Positions 43,895 through 57,130 of a stretch of 64,000 bases of DNA are shown in pieces. The notes beneath the pieces were generated by a model. It saw nothing but the letters and a program-made list of their open reading frames with translations, had not been told where the DNA came from and ran no database searches. Source of the DNA: Posidonia oceanica (taxonomy: Eukaryota > Streptophyta > Magnoliopsida > Alismatales > Posidoniaceae); contig JAZBRS010000020.1 in NCBI GenBank assembly GCA_037176725.1, forward strand, positions 103,620,501 to 103,684,500, given 5' to 3'. Within the stretch, counting starts at the first letter, position 1. The number at the start of each line of letters is the position of its first letter. Both the position numbers and the translations under genes were made by a program.

Positions 43895-45107
43895 CTAAAG
43901 AGGTTGATATTCAAGCAAGGGAAAATCAGCAAGGTGATCTGCCATGGCTTGACCTTTCACGGATCTCTGCGTGACGGAGGTGATGTCGTATTGAGACAAC
44001 AACACCTGCCACTTGACACATCTGCCCATTATGGCTGGCTTTTGGAAGAGGAACTTGATAGGGTCATGTCGGCATAGAAGCCGGACTGGATACGCCATCA
44101 TATAGTGCCTCAACTTCTGTGCAGCCTAGAAGAGAGATAAGTAGGTCTTCTCCATTGAGCTATACTTGGCTTCGCAATCATTGAATTCTTGCTTAGGTAA
44201 TAAATGGCGTGCTCCTTTCTACCCGATTCATCATGTTTGCCGAAGACGACGCCCATGGATGCTACGTGGTAGAAAGGTAGAGAAGCAGAGGTCTCCCCGG
44301 CGTGGGAGAAACCAAAACAGAAGGCTTGATCAAGAGCAGCTTGATTTTGTCAAAGGCAGCTTGGCACTCCTCACTCTAGTTGATTTACGCATGCTTCTTC
44401 AAGAGCTTGATCATCGGTTCGTAGATAGGCACGAGCTGTGCGATGAACCGACTGATATATTGCAGGCGTCCGAGCAGGCCTCGGACTTCCTTTTCAATCC
44501 TGGGGGGTGGCATGTCCACGATGGCTTTTGCCTTCATCGGGTCCACTTCAATCCCCCTCTGCCTAACAATGTAGCCCAGGAGCTTGGCCAGACGATACTC
44601 CGAATACGCATTTGTTGGGGTTAAGGCACAACTTATACTTCCTCAAGCGATCAAAGAGCTTCCTTAGACAGGCGAGGTAATCCTCGGGCTCTTTGGACTT
44701 GGCGATCATATCATCCACGTAAACCTCGACTTCTTGGTACATGAGGTCGTGGAATAATGCAGTCATTGCCCTCTCATAGGTTGCGCTAGTGTTCTTCATC
44801 CTAAACAGCATAACCTGGTAGCAGAAGACACCCCAAGGGGTGATGAAGGAGGTTTTCTCCATGTCTTCTTCCGCTAGTCTGATTTGGTTGTAGCCGGAGA
44901 AGCCATCCATAAAAGAGAGCATTTTGTGCCCTGTAGTGTTCTCGACTAGGACGTCGATGTGCAGCAGTGGGAAATCGTCCTTGGGACTCGCCTTGTTCAG
45001 GTCCCGATAGTCGATGCACATGCGGACTCGGCCATCCTTCTTGGGCACTGGCACAACGTTTGCAAGCCACTCAGGGTAAAGGACGACCTTAAGGAAGTTA
45101 ACACAAT
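43895..45107 (-). pseudogene. pol: EC pol: reverse transcriptase and first RNase H
   Basis: Starts abruptly at VNFLKVVLYPEWLANVVPVP because an LTR inserted just upstream. Catalytic YVDD lies at 44710-44721. A +1 frameshift near 44585 (CTGGCCAAG versus CTGGCAAAC in E1) follows NKCVFGVSSG. The RNase H segment HYMMAYPVRLLCRHDPIKFL lies near 44110-44050. Target duplication of the intruding LTR is predicted to be ACAAT (45103-45107). Confidence 0.9.
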
Positions 45108-48100
45108 TATAGTAATCCCGGTGTTCAGATCGTCCATGCACACTGCCAAAGGTTGCGTGCACCAATAAGAATCAGGTTCACTCTTAGCAGCTATGTCCGA
45201 GGAGGAAGGCTCAACTCGAAAACACTTAAAGCAGGGAAAAAAGAGAAGAAAAGAAGAAGATAAGACAATTCAGAGTCGCCATCGTGTCTATTATATCGGG
45301 AGACAAGGAAAACCGGAGAAATGCATGGATAAACACGCAAAACCAAGCAAAAGATGCAAAGCAGGGCAATGCAAGAGAAAAGGGATGCAAATGAATGCAA
45401 ATGATATGACTCATGCCTAGGATAAGGGTGATATGGTCATTACGGGCCAAAAGACCGGGCAAGGACTCCTGTTACGTGCGGGGAAGGTGTTAGGCACCCC
45501 CGACATGCCCGAGAATCGGTCTTTCTAGGCTTACGCTCGCAAACGCAGGGAAATGCAGATTTTGAATGCCTAAGTGCCATGAATGCCTAATTAGATGCTC
45601 ATAGGTGTGCTCTAAGTGATGGGATGCAATGCAAGGAAGTAAACGTGCAGTCTAAGCACTCAGCAACGCTGTCTGTGTTCCAAACCGGACGAACCCTGGT
45701 CCATGAGAACTCCAGGCAGTAAGCATCACTGCCCTATATGCAAATGCAGACGAAAGAACAAAACATCGGTAAAAACCAAGCAATGTAGGCGACATGCAAG
45801 AGAAAATAGCATAAAACACGCAAAACGGTGCGAAAGACAAAGCGGCATGCAAAACGGTGCGAGAAAACAAGATCGGCACGTAAAACGGTGCGAAAGACAA
45901 AACAAGCACGCAAAACAGTGCAAAAAACAAAGCCAGCAAGCGAAAGGGTGCGAAAAACAAAGCCAGCATGCAAAACGGTACAAAAAACAAAGCAAACACG
46001 TAAAATGATGTAAGAAACAGAGCGGGCACGTAAAACGGTGCGAAAAACAAAGCAAGCACGCAAAACGGTGCCAAAAGCGAAGCGAGATAAAACATCAGTA
46101 AAGTCATGCAGATGCAGATGCAAAAAGGAAGAGCAAGAGAAGCAAAGGGGAGTCAAACAGTGTGAGTATGAGAACCAACACCATTTAAGGGCCACACGAT
46201 GTAGGTGTGAAGACCTACAAAGAGGAAAGGAAGCAAGTGGAAGGATTACCACTGTTCTATGACTGTTTCCCACTAATCCGTCCCACGACGTGTCTCGCAC
46301 GCTGCCAAAAGCTCGCGGTGCGATCGTATCGTGGAAAAGGGGAAGAAAGTCGCAATTAGCAGTGAATCCAAGGGAAACTCGACCCAAAACACTAAGGATA
46401 CGCGAAAATGGGAGATAGAGTTGATAGATAGGAAGAGGGGGACCTAATCTACATGCTCGAGAAGACGGGAAGCAAAAACAATGCATGCAATGCAAATGAT
46501 GTGCAAATGAAGTGCTGTGCAGGGGTTCAAAAGGACTTACCTTGGAGATCTGAAGCCTGATCTGAGAAGTGCTTGGTCTGCATTGAAGCACGCTCCACCG
46601 GGGTTGTCCAGCTAGCTTGATTGAGAAGATCCGGCGATCCGATCAGAAGATATGCGGGCTTCAAGGCAGAAGGGCCAAGAACAGAAGAAAAGAATAGATC
46701 TAAGTGTAAAAGAGGTCCTAAGAGTGTGCAAAACAGGTCCTCCCACGTGCATGGGAGCTAAGAGTACTTGAGTGTGTGCAAGGATGCCAAATGCAAAGAT
46801 GCATGGGTGCAATGCATGCAAAAATGCAAAAAAGGACCTAACAATGACTTTTCAGAAAAGTTAAGGACCTATATGCAAGTTTTGAAAAAGTGGAGGGACC
46901 TAAATGCAAGGATTTTGAAAACTTAGGGGCTTATGTGCAAGGTTTTTGAAAACTTGAGGGTCTGAATGCAATTTAATTAAAATGTAGGGTCTGAAATGCA
47001 ATTTAATAAGGAAAACATGCATTTAAATGAGTTTTGAAAACATGTGAAGGACTTACATGCAATTTGCAAATATGCAGGGGTTGAAATGCAATTTTATAAG
47101 GTAAAATGTGCTTTTAAAAGGTCTGTGAATGCAAACAATGGACCTATGTGTGATTTTAAAACATGCAGCGGCTAAAATGCAATTTTATAAGCAAAAGTAT
47201 GCAGAAAAATGAATTTTGTAAACATGTAGAGGACCTATGTGTGATTTTAAAACATGCAGGGGCTAAAATGCAATTTTATAAGGAAAAAAGCAAAAAACAG
47301 ATGCTGTGCACGCAAATGAAGGACAGGAATGCAAAAATCAGAAAACATGGGATGGAAATGCAATGCAGTAAGGAAAAGATGAAAATTAAATGATTTAACA
47401 ACAGATCAGAGGACTAAAAAGTAAATAAAATAAAAAGGAGGACTGAAATGCAATTTCATAAGATAAAAACAGCAGATTAAATGAGTTTATCAACCAGAGG
47501 ACTAGCATGCAAAAATAAAAAGATGCTGGATTGAAAAAAAAAGAACAAAAACTATAATTGAACTACAACAGGACCATTATGTAAATAAAAAAGTAACTGG
47601 ATTGGAAATTAAATGGACAGAAACTTAAATGAACTGGAACTGGACTGGAATGTAAATAAAATAAATAACTGGGCTAGAAATAAAGAAAAGTAAATAAACT
47701 ATAACTGCAGAGGACCTAGAAGTAAATAAAAAAACATTCTAGGCTTAAACTAAAATAAAACTTAAAGAAATACACAGTAGTTGGACCAATATGCAATTTA
47801 GCAGAACTTTAGGTTTTTTATACAATTTCATAAGATTTTAATTCAAACTTAAATGATTCTTAAATGATGTCAGGACTGGAAAGCAAAATAATAAAAACAA
47901 GAGACAGAAATGCAATTTTTTGGCAAAATAAGCATGCTTAACAAAAATAAATGAACAGTGAAATGGAAGAGGAAGATGCCACTGTAGCACAGTACTAACA
48001 ATGACTAGAGACGGAGGAGGAGGGCTGCTAGTGAGGCGCAGATGCGGCGGCGACGTACTCCGGAGCTGCACGGAGGTCTGGGCTGCGTCGGCGGCTCGTG

Positions 48101-49642
48101 ACATGGCCTGGAACTGGCCGGAGAAGACGACGAAGGTCTGCAGAGTTGTCCGGAGGCAGAGTGGGTGATTGGAGCGTCACCGGTGGGTTCTGAGAGCATG
48201 GCTGTGCTCCTGGAGGTTGTGCAGACCTCGGACGATCGTCGGAGCGACATTCTACAACTGGAGCGGCAGTTCTGGTCCGGAGCTCGCCGGAGAAGAAAGG
48301 GAGACGGCGGCACTGACTTCGGGTGATAGCTACTGGAAACCTAGTCTAATGGGTGGAGAAGCATGCAGAGGAGAAAACTAAGTTAACGAAAGGGAGAGGC
48401 ACCTGTTTCGACGTCCGGAGCGCTCCCCCGACGTCAGCTGCTTCAGCGGAGGTCGGCGAGGATGGACTGGCTACTGGAGACGTCGGCGGCGGCTCGCGAG
48501 GGTTGGGATCGGCTCTAGGTGCTGCTCTGGTGCTCGTTGGATGCTTGGACGCAAGCTCTGCAGGCCGACGGAAGAAATCGGATTTTTGGGTGTTGCAGAG
48601 ATCGCCTAAGGTGGGGGGTGGTTTCTGTTGCTCCTCAGGCCGAATGGAAGGTGCTGGTGAGCTTCTGGATGCTGGGTGAGGGTTTCTGGAAGCTTGAATT
48701 GGTCTGTGGAGGTCTGGGTTGGAAGTTTGCAGGTGAAGTGATTTTTGGACAGAAAATGGGGGAAGTGTTTGTTGTGGTGGGTTCAGGCTGTGGTGAGAGT
48801 TTAGGTTGATGCTTGGGGGGCCTGGAAAGGTGGTGTTTCAGTGAGTCGGGTGGAGGAATTTGGGAAGGTTTCGGGGTCAGTGGAGCTGGCAATTCTGGGA
48901 GAGGTGTTGTTAGGTAGCTACTGAAGATTTTGGGTGATTGGGGTGATTTCAGGGAAGGTTTCGAGCGTGGAAGGAGGGGGAAGGATGCTGGAGGTTTGGG
49001 TGAGATTGGGGGATGGTCTTTGAGCGATTTGCTGGGCTGTGAAGGCTGGTTTCAGGTGTAAAGGAAGGAAGAGGAAAAGGTCTGATTTTGGCAGAGGAAG
49101 AAGAGGAGAATTGGGTGGCTCTCGTGCTCTAGATTGCTCTCTCTCTGGGTTGGCAAAAAGGTGGTGAAGGAGAGGGATTGCTGGAGGTTTTTAACAGGAG
49201 GCACAAGGCTGAGCGCGCTGTGGATTCAAATCCACCGACGCGAGAACTACTGCTGGATTGGAGAGGCGGCCGGCGAGGCGACATGCAATAAATGCTGCCG
49301 GAAAAGGTGCTGAGAGAGCTGAGAGAAGAGAGGGCTGTAGGTGGAGGTGACTGAGAGGGAGGAAATCGAATTTCAAAGAAGAGGAGGGAGTGGTGGTTTC
49401 GCGGGAAGAAGAAGCTGAAGAAGGAAGAGGAAGAAGAAGGGTGGAAGAGGAGAAGCGGCCGTGGGCTGGGCCTGATACAGAAAAAAAAGAAAGAAAAAGA
49501 AAAGAAGGAATGAGGGAGAAGGCCAACGGGCCAGACCAAGAGAGAAAGGAAAATTGAAAAAGAAAGAAGAAGAAAGGAAGAAAAGAAAGGAAGAAGAAGA
49601 AGGAGAAAATAAGATAAAAATAAAAAAGTTTTGAAAACCCTT
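45108..49642 (-). mobile_element. Truncated Tat/Ogre-like LTR inserted in EC RT
   Basis: Minus-strand LTR 3' end (TATAGTAATCCC from TGTAGTAATCCC) begins exactly at the interruption of RT, and no PBS lies next to it, so it is an insertion and not the EC 5' LTR. It carries the PBS-like core (45272-45281), dyad block (45471-45511), a short hairpin array (45815-46090), ATTGCAT quasi-repeats (46810-47900) and CpG-rich block (48000-48560). It is cut at 49642 by E5; roughly the first 1.5 kb of the LTR is missing. It could be a solo LTR or part of a full element. Confidence 0.88.
45815..46090 (-). repeat. Hairpin tandem array in the truncated LTR, about 9 units
   Basis: Plus-strand unit GCACGCAAAACGGTGCGAAA followed by AACAAAGC, about 30 bp. 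It is the shortest copy of the LTR array in this window. Confidence 0.9.
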
Positions 49643-52600
49643 TGTTGACACTCCATTCTGACAGGCTTGAATCAATTGGAATCCTCTGGTGACTTCTGGA
49701 TCCAAATCTAGGTCCAAACCTACACATTCCCTTTCATCCTACCCTTCAAAACAAGCCCAAACTTGACCTAGAATCACATCCCTTTCCCAAGCCCAAAAAC
49801 TGCCCAAAAACCATAGGAAAACTCACCATTCCCAACTTAGCAAACCTACCCAAGAACCCTCAAAATTTCAAACCAAAATCACTCCCAAAAATCCTAGAAA
49901 ACCTAGGCAAAACTACCCTTTTTCTACACCTCAAAACCCTTCCAAAACTTTCCCAAAACGAAACCCAAACCCTAGGTCCAACACTAGAGATCCTAGGCCA
50001 CACACTCCCCAAATTTCACCCCTTTTCTAAACCCCTAACCCCTTCATTTCACCAAATTATCCTTTTCTCTCTCTTAGATTATTCTTTTCTCTCTCCTCTC
50101 TCTCTCTCCTGATTATCCTCCTTCTTTTCACCCTCTTCTCTCCCTTCTTCTTACCTGGCTATGGGCCCCCCTTGTGCATCTATCTCTACTGAATCTTATT
50201 TGTATTTTTATCTTATTTTTAACATTTTCTTTGACTTTCAAAAAAATTATTTTCTTTCAACTCTTCCTTTTCCTCTTTACTTCTTCATTTCTCCTTTTCC
50301 TTCTTCCTTTTCCTTTCTCTTACTAAATCTCTAAAAAATCCTTAAAAACCTTTAAAACCCTAAAACAAAAGGAAAACAAACCAAAACCCTAAAAGAAATA
50401 ATTAAAAACTTAAACGAACAATTAAAAACAAAAAACCTAACTAAATCAAACTAAAATGGAAAACTAAGAATGCAACTTAAAAAATGCAAAACAAACAAAA
50501 AGAAAATGCTGTAAAATCAAGGAAAAAACCAAAATGTAATCAAAACAAGCAAAAGTAAAAACCCTACTAAAAAAAATCAAAAATAAATCCTAAAAAAGGA
50601 AAGAAAACAATTAAAAAACACTAAGGCAAGTAATTAAGAAAAAGACTTAACTTAACAAATCTAAAAGAAACGGTTTGAAAACTTAATTAAAAAGGAAAAA
50701 GAAATAATCAAAAAGCTTGAAACAATCTAAAAACACTTAATTAAAAACTCAACAAGAAAACTTAACTAAAAAAAAATATTATTAAAAGAACTTAACAAAC
50801 AAAATAAAAAACAAATCAAAAAAGACTTAAAGAAAAGACTAAAATCAAAAATCTAAAACTCACCCTAATTAATTTAAAAACAAACTTTAAAAAATCCTAA
50901 TTAACATCCCAAGTACTTAACAAGAAAAACACAATTAAAAAACAACTTAAAAGACTTAACAAACATTTAAACAAAATCAAAAACAATTTAAAGAAAAGAA
51001 AACCCTAAAAACCCTAATCAAAACAAAAACTCTTTAATCCTAATTAACTAATCAAAAACAATCACTAAAAGAACCCAACTTGAAATCCTAACTCAAACAC
51101 AACTATTCCAAGAACCTTTTCTATTTTTATTTTACTTCTATTTATTTTTATTTTCTTTTCCTTTTTCTTTCCCTTCTTCTTTCCCTTTCTTCCTTTCTTC
51201 CTTTCTTTCTATTTTCCTTTCCTTTTCTTCCTGGGCCCGGTCCGGCCCATTCTCCCCTCCACCCCTCCCTCCTTCCTTCTTTCTTTTCTTTCTTTCTTTT
51301 ATTTCTTTCCCTCACACGGCCCGACCCGCACAGCCTCCTCCTTCCTCCCTCCTTCTTCTTCTTCTTCTTCCTCAAGTTCTTCTCCCTTCCCGCGCCAGCA
51401 ACTCCCTCCATCCTCTTCAAAATTCAATTTCTCTTCTCTCTCCCGATCACCATCAATCCAGCTCACCTCCTTCCTCTCTCAACTCTCAGCAGGATCCCCG
51501 GGGGGCATTCAATGCGCGTCGCCTTCGGTTGTCCTCGCTGCCAGCTGCTGCTCCCGTCGGTGGAGGATTTGAATACCCAGTGCGCTTCCACTCCTTCAGC
51601 AATTGATAAAACCTCAGCTCTTCTCCTCCTCATCTGCCTTTTTCGTCTTCCAGAGAGAGTGAGAGAATCCAGAGCAGAGAAGCACCCAAATCTCTTCCTC
51701 CTTCCACTGCAAATCCAAGCTCCTTCTTCCTCTTCTTTTTCATCCCATCCAGAGCTTCCACACCCAGTAAACCACCTCCAATTTCCGTCCCCAATCTCAC
51801 CCAAGTAACCACCTTCTCAGCCACCCATCCAATAGCCAAAATCACCCTACAATTCCACCTAATCTTCAGCAGAACCCAACACCTTCTTCCCCAGAATTCC
51901 CGTCCGCAGAATCCTTCCAAATTCCGCCCAGAAGCTCACCAAAACACCACCTTCCAAAACCCCTAAGCCATCAGCTCGACAGCTCTTCACAGACAAAACC
52001 CTCCACCACAAACACATACACTCATTTTCTGTCCGAAAATCCACCAGTTGCAATCTCCTTCTCCAGCAAACCACGACCTAACCTGAGCATCTAGAATCCA
52101 TCACTAGACCTCCAGCAAGTCACCGCCACCCTCCAACTGAGCCAGAGAGCAGTAGACACCCTTCCCCACCTCCAGCGATCTGCAGGGCACCCACTGAACC
52201 CATTTCTCGCGCCGGTCTTTGAAGCTCCATTCCACCCCTTCAGGAAGCATCGGAGGACCTCCAGGAGCGGATCCCAACGCCTGCAAGCCGCCGCCGACGT
52301 CCACAGCACCCGGTCCAACTTCACCGGCAACCACTGAAACAGCTCGCGTCAGGGGAGCGCTTCGGACAACATAACAAGTGCCATCTCTTCCCATTAGTTT
52401 AGTTCCTTCCGCTGCGTGCTTCCTGGCCTGTTAGAATGGGATTTTGCCCTCTCTCTCGCCGGGTCAATGCTGCCGCCAGCCTCTCTACTCCAGCGAGCTC
52501 TGGATCAAAACCGCTGCACCAGTGAGTAGAACGCCGCTCCGTCAATTCTCCGAGGTCCGCACGGCCAGCAGCAACACTCCGGTGGCTTCAGAATGCCCTC

Positions 52601-55600
52601 CTGTCGCGCCGATCGTCCGGACAGTCTTCCTCTGGACTGCAGTGCTCCGTTGTCATCTCCGGTCCTCTCCAGGCTCTGTCACGGCTCCCCGAAGTTGCTC
52701 CGAGGTCCGTCAAGCTCCGGTGAAGCTCGCCCGCCGGACTACGCCTCCCCAGCACCCCTCCTCTGCTCTCTCCGGCCACTGGTAGCGTCTTGCTACAGTG
52801 GCCACTTCGCTGTGTTTTTACTGTGCAGTTATTTTTCTTTATCATGCTATTTTGCCATTAAATTGCATATCTGCCTTCTGTTTTTATTTTATTGCGCTTT
52901 AGTCCAGCCATCGTTTATGATTCATTTAATTTTGAATTTAAACCTTATTAAATTGCATGAAAAATTTAAAAAACTGTCTAATTGCATGTTAGTCCTTCTA
53001 CTGTGTTTTCTTTTTAAGTTTATTTTAGTTCAAGTCCTGCAGCTTTTTATTATTGCATGTTAGTCGTTTAATTAATAATCTGATTTAATGCTTTAAGTTT
53101 ACCTTAGTAAATTGCATTTGTGAACCCTGTCTTTTCCTCTATTTACATTTTAGTCCTCTGATCTGTTGATTATGCATTTATTTTTCAACTTTTCTTACTA
53201 CATTGCATTATTTCCCACATGCATTTTAATTTTTGCATATAGGTCTTTCACATAATGCACAGCTCTGTCTTTTTAATATTTTTGCTTATAAAATTGCATT
53301 TTAGACCCTGTATGTTTTAAAATTGCACATAAGTCCTCTGTATGTTTATAAAACTCATTTAAATGCATATTTTTGCTTATAAAATTGCATTTTAGACCCT
53401 ACATATTTAAAAATTGCACATAGGTCCTCTATTTGCATTCTCAGACCATTTAAGACCACTTTTTTGCTTACAAAATTGCATTTCAACCCCTACATGTTTC
53501 AAAATTGCATGTTAATCCTCCACATGATTTCAAAACTTATCCTAATGCATATTTTACCTTATAAAATTGCATTTTGAACCCTGCATTTTGCAAAATTGCA
53601 CTTGGACCCTCCAATTTTCAAAAATCTTGCATAAAAGCCCCTAACTTTTCAAAAGTTTTGCATTTAGACCCTCACTTTTTCAAAAATTGCACATAAGTTC
53701 CCAGGTTTTCTGAAAAGTCAATCTTAGGTCCTTTCTTGCATTCCTGCATGCATTTGCACTCATGCATCTTTGCATTTGGCATTCTTGCACACACTTAAGC
53801 ATTCTTAGCTCCCATTTACACAGAAGGACCTGTTTTGCACATCCCTAGGACCTCCTGTACACCTAGATCTATTCTTCTCTCCTGTTCTGGCCCATCTGCC
53901 TTGAAGCTGGGATATCTTTTGATCTGGCCGTTGGATCTTCCCAACCAAGCTACCTGGACGACCCCGGTGGAGCGCTCTTCAGCATGGACCAAGCATTTCT
54001 CAGATCAGGCTCCAGATTTCCAAGGTAAGTCCTCTTGAACCCCTGCACAGCATTCATTTGCACACCATTTGCATTGCATGCATTGTTTTTGCTTTCTGAT
54101 TTCTCGAACATGTAGATTAGGACTCCCTCTTCCTTTCTATCAACTCTATTCCCCTTTTCGCGTACTCTTGGCATCTTTGTGTTGTGTTTCCCTTGGATTC
54201 GCCACTAATTGCGACTTCTTTCCCCCTTTTCCACGATCCGATCGCATCACGAGCTTTTGGCAGCGTGCGAGACACATCGTGGGACACTCTGGTGGGAAAT
54301 GGTCACAGGACAGTGGTAATCCTTCCACTTGCTCCCTTTCCCCTTTGTAGGTCTTCACACCTACTTTGTGTGGTCCTCAAATGACGTTCGTTCTCACACT
54401 TACGCTGTTTACCTCCCCTTTGCTTCTCCTGCTCTTTCTCTTTGCATCTGCATCTGCATGGCTTTACCGACGTTTTACCTCGCTCGCTTTGGCACTGTTT
54501 TGCGTGCCCACTTTTCTTTTGGCACCGTTTTGCGTGCCTACTTTGTCTTTGGCACCATTTTGTGTGCCCGCTCTGTTTTTGGCACTGTTTTGCTTGCCCG
54601 CTTTGCTTTTGGCACCGTTTTGTGTGCCCGCTTCGCTTTTGGCACCATTTTGCGTGCTCGCTTTGCCTTTGGCACCGTTTTGCGTGCCTGCTTTGTTTTT
54701 GGCACCGTTTTGCGTGCCTGCTTTGTCTTTGGCACCATTTTGCGTGCCCGCTTTGCTTTTAAACCATTTTGCGTGCTGCTCTTGTTTTCTTGCACCGTTT
54801 TACGTGCTGGCTTTGTTTTCTACACCGTTTCGTGTGCTCGCTCTATTTTGGCACCGTTTTGCACATCCGCTCTTATTTTCTGTACCGTTTCGCGTGCTCG
54901 CTCTGTTTTGGCACCGTTTTGTGTGCCCGCTCTTATTTTCTTGCACCGTTTGCATGCTGTCTTTGCTTTTGGCACCGTTTTGCGTGCCCGATCTCGTTCT
55001 TTTGCACCGTTTCACGCGCCACTCTCGTTTCTCGCGTCGTTTTGCGTGTCTTATGCTGTTTTCTCTTGCATGCCGCCCGCATTGCTTGGTTTTACCAGCG
55101 TTTTGCTTTTCCACTTGCATTTGCATATAGGGCAGCGATGCTTACTGCTTGGAGTTCTCACGAGCCAGGTTTCGACCGGTTCGGAACACAGACAGCGTTG
55201 CTGAGCACTTAGACTGCACGTTTACTTCCCTGCATTGCATTCCATCACTTAGAGCACACCTATGAGCATCCATTCAGGCATTCATTGGCATTTAGGCATT
55301 CAAACCTACATTTCCCTGCGTATGCGTGCGTAAGCCTAGAAAGACCGATTCTCGGGCGTGTCGGGGGTGCCTAACACCTTCCCCGCACGTAACAGGAGTC
55401 CTTGCCCAGTCTTTTGGCCCACAATGACCATATTGCCCTTATCCTAGGCATGAGTCATCTCATTTGCATTCATTTGCATTTGTTTTCCCTTGCATTGCTT
55501 TGCATTGCATCTTTTGCTTGGTTTTGCGTGTTAACTCGTGCATTTCCCCGGTCTTCCTTGTCTCCCGATAATAGACACGGTGGCGACTCTGAATTGTCTT

Positions 55601-55756
55601 ATCTTCTTCTTTTCTTATCTTTTCTCCTCTGTTTTAAGTGTTTTCGAGTTGAGCCTTCCTCCTCAGACATAGCCGCTTATAGTGAGCCTGATTCCGATCG
55701 ATGCACGTGAGCTTCTAGCAATGTGCATGGACGATCCGAACATCGGGATTACTACA
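49643..55756 (+). repeat. 5' LTR of E5 (6114 bp)
   Basis: TGTTGACACTCC...ATTACTACA, followed by the PBS. Internal order as in the E1 LTR: A-rich block (50330-51110), pyrimidine-rich block (51115-51480), C-rich block (51480-52380), CpG-rich block (52380-52800), ATTGCAT quasi-repeats (52860-53720), hairpin array (54485-55050), dyad block (55361-55391), PBS-like core (55581-55589). No host-type gene. Confidence 0.95.
54485..55050 (+). repeat. Hairpin tandem array in the E5 LTR, about 18 units
   Basis: Unit TTTGGCACCGTTTTGCGTGC followed by CCGCTTTGC, about 30 bp. Here the dyad is 5 bp, GGCAC/GTGCC, one pair longer than the E1 form. Long open frames on both strands through it are artefacts. Confidence 0.93.
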
Positions 55757-55757
55757 G

Positions 55758-55775
55758 TGGCGACTCCGCTGGGGA
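55758..55775 (+). other. tRNA-Arg-type primer binding site
   Basis: TGGCGACTCCGCTGGGGA begins 1 nt after the LTR end. It is complementary, with one difference by my recollection, to the 3' end of plant tRNA-Arg(ACG), the primer used by Ogre/Tat elements (family knowledge). Minus-strand DNA synthesis starts here. Confidence 0.88.
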
Positions 55776-57130
55776 AACTAGACTCCGATTTTCGTTTCTG
55801 GCTTTTCGCTCGCCGCTTTCGCTATTCTGCTTGCCTTTGTTTGCCTCTTTGCCTGTTTTGGTCGCTCCTCTGTACAAACTCCTAGCAAGTCGCCTTGTGG
55901 TTACTTTGCTTAGGTTTTGCACCCCCCTCGGTTGCTTTTGCCTTGGTTTTTGCTCTGTCTTGCTCTGCTTTGTCCAATTTGCTTGTTTACTTGCTTATTT
56001 CCTTGCTTCTGCTCTTATTTGCTTTACAGCTTACCTGTCTTTACCTCCTTTATCTTGCTTACTTATTATTGCTTTATTTCCTGCACAATGCATGTCTACA
56101 TACTTGTTTGGCAGCAATGCATGCTTTTTGAATGATAAATGCTTCTTTTACACATTTGCTATGTCACTATACACGCACATACCCTGTATATATGCCTTTT
56201 GACATGATGAATGCTTTTTCTTCACTATCATGCTCACGAACACTTGCACATGCCATGCACTTGCCTTTTGCTGTGTTGTATACTGTTTGCCTGCCATATT
56301 TGACTGATTTTCTTCCCTTTCGCACATGCCATGCCTAGGATAGTAGAGACTGTTTGCTCTCCCTGTGGTTAACTAAAAACGGCAAGTAAAAAGAACTTCT
56401 AGGAGCAACTAAAGACTTCAAACAATCCTGCACTCCCATGGTCTAATAAAATGCGCAAGATAAATAACTTTAAGCATTTGCATAAGCATCATATAGGGCA
56501 TGCATTCTTCTCATCTGAGTCCACCTACTAGTCTGCGAAGGACGGTTCCGACCTCTTGTTCCACCGCTTTTGGCGTGGACCAAGTCAGTCGGTCTGTCCC
56601 CCCTTTGTCCAGGGGTCGTGTCGGTGTAGTGGATTGTACTGCCCACGCTTTGGCGGGGTCAGGGCCACCAACGCACCACCCTGTTATTTCCTCAGCTCTG
56701 GCTAGGAGTTCGACAGAGAGCCTACTTTTTCTGACCAAAGTCGGTGACCCGCACACCTGGGGATACCCAAAGTAGATCACCTATTAGGATACACTAGATA
56801 GGTGAGGGGGCATACTAGGAAGCATACATATCATTCATGCCATCTAACTTAACTCATTTGCATCTGTCTTTCAGTTTCTAATCCTTGTTTGTCTCTGTCT
56901 GTGTCAGCAGTGATCGGTAAACAAGTTCCCCTTGCTGGAGCTTGAGTACCGACCCTCTTTGACACCCCTATTGCGACCTTGTTCACGACCATTCTCCTTC
57001 TGAGCTATCCGCCTTTGCGACGATAGCTCCTATTAGGAATCGCCGATTGCATACTTGTCGCAGCCCTATTCTCACGCGCTCTAGGTCAGCAATAGCCCAG
57101 TACGTCAGTGAGCCTCTCTTTACTCCTGTC
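55776..57130 (+). other. E5 leader between PBS and gag
   Basis: 1.36 kb of T-rich then mixed sequence without a conserved ORF. Packaging and translation-control signals would lie here (inference). A GC-balanced segment at 56500-56780 shows open frames on both strands that I do not consider genes. Confidence 0.6.

Larger units (their letters stand above)
28418..45107 (-). mobile_element. EC: second Tat/Ogre-like element, minus strand, with two nested LTRs
   Basis: Minus-strand order from right to left: RT, RNase H, archaeal-like RNase H, integrase, leader, extra ORF, repeat-filled 3' UTR, polypurine tract, 3' LTR (28418-31492). Gene order equals E1. It is inserted in LINE-B; TCCCC (28413-28417) should be the target duplication. 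A solo LTR (34179-39914) splits the extra ORF and another LTR starts at 45108 inside RT. Everything upstream of mid-RT (gag, protease, 5' LTR) is beyond the right-hand insertions. Confidence 0.9.

Noticed and set aside
45108..49642. This LTR as the 5' LTR of EC
   Set aside because: It abuts mid-RT sequence exactly at an LTR terminus with no PBS or gag in between, so insertion is the better explanation.
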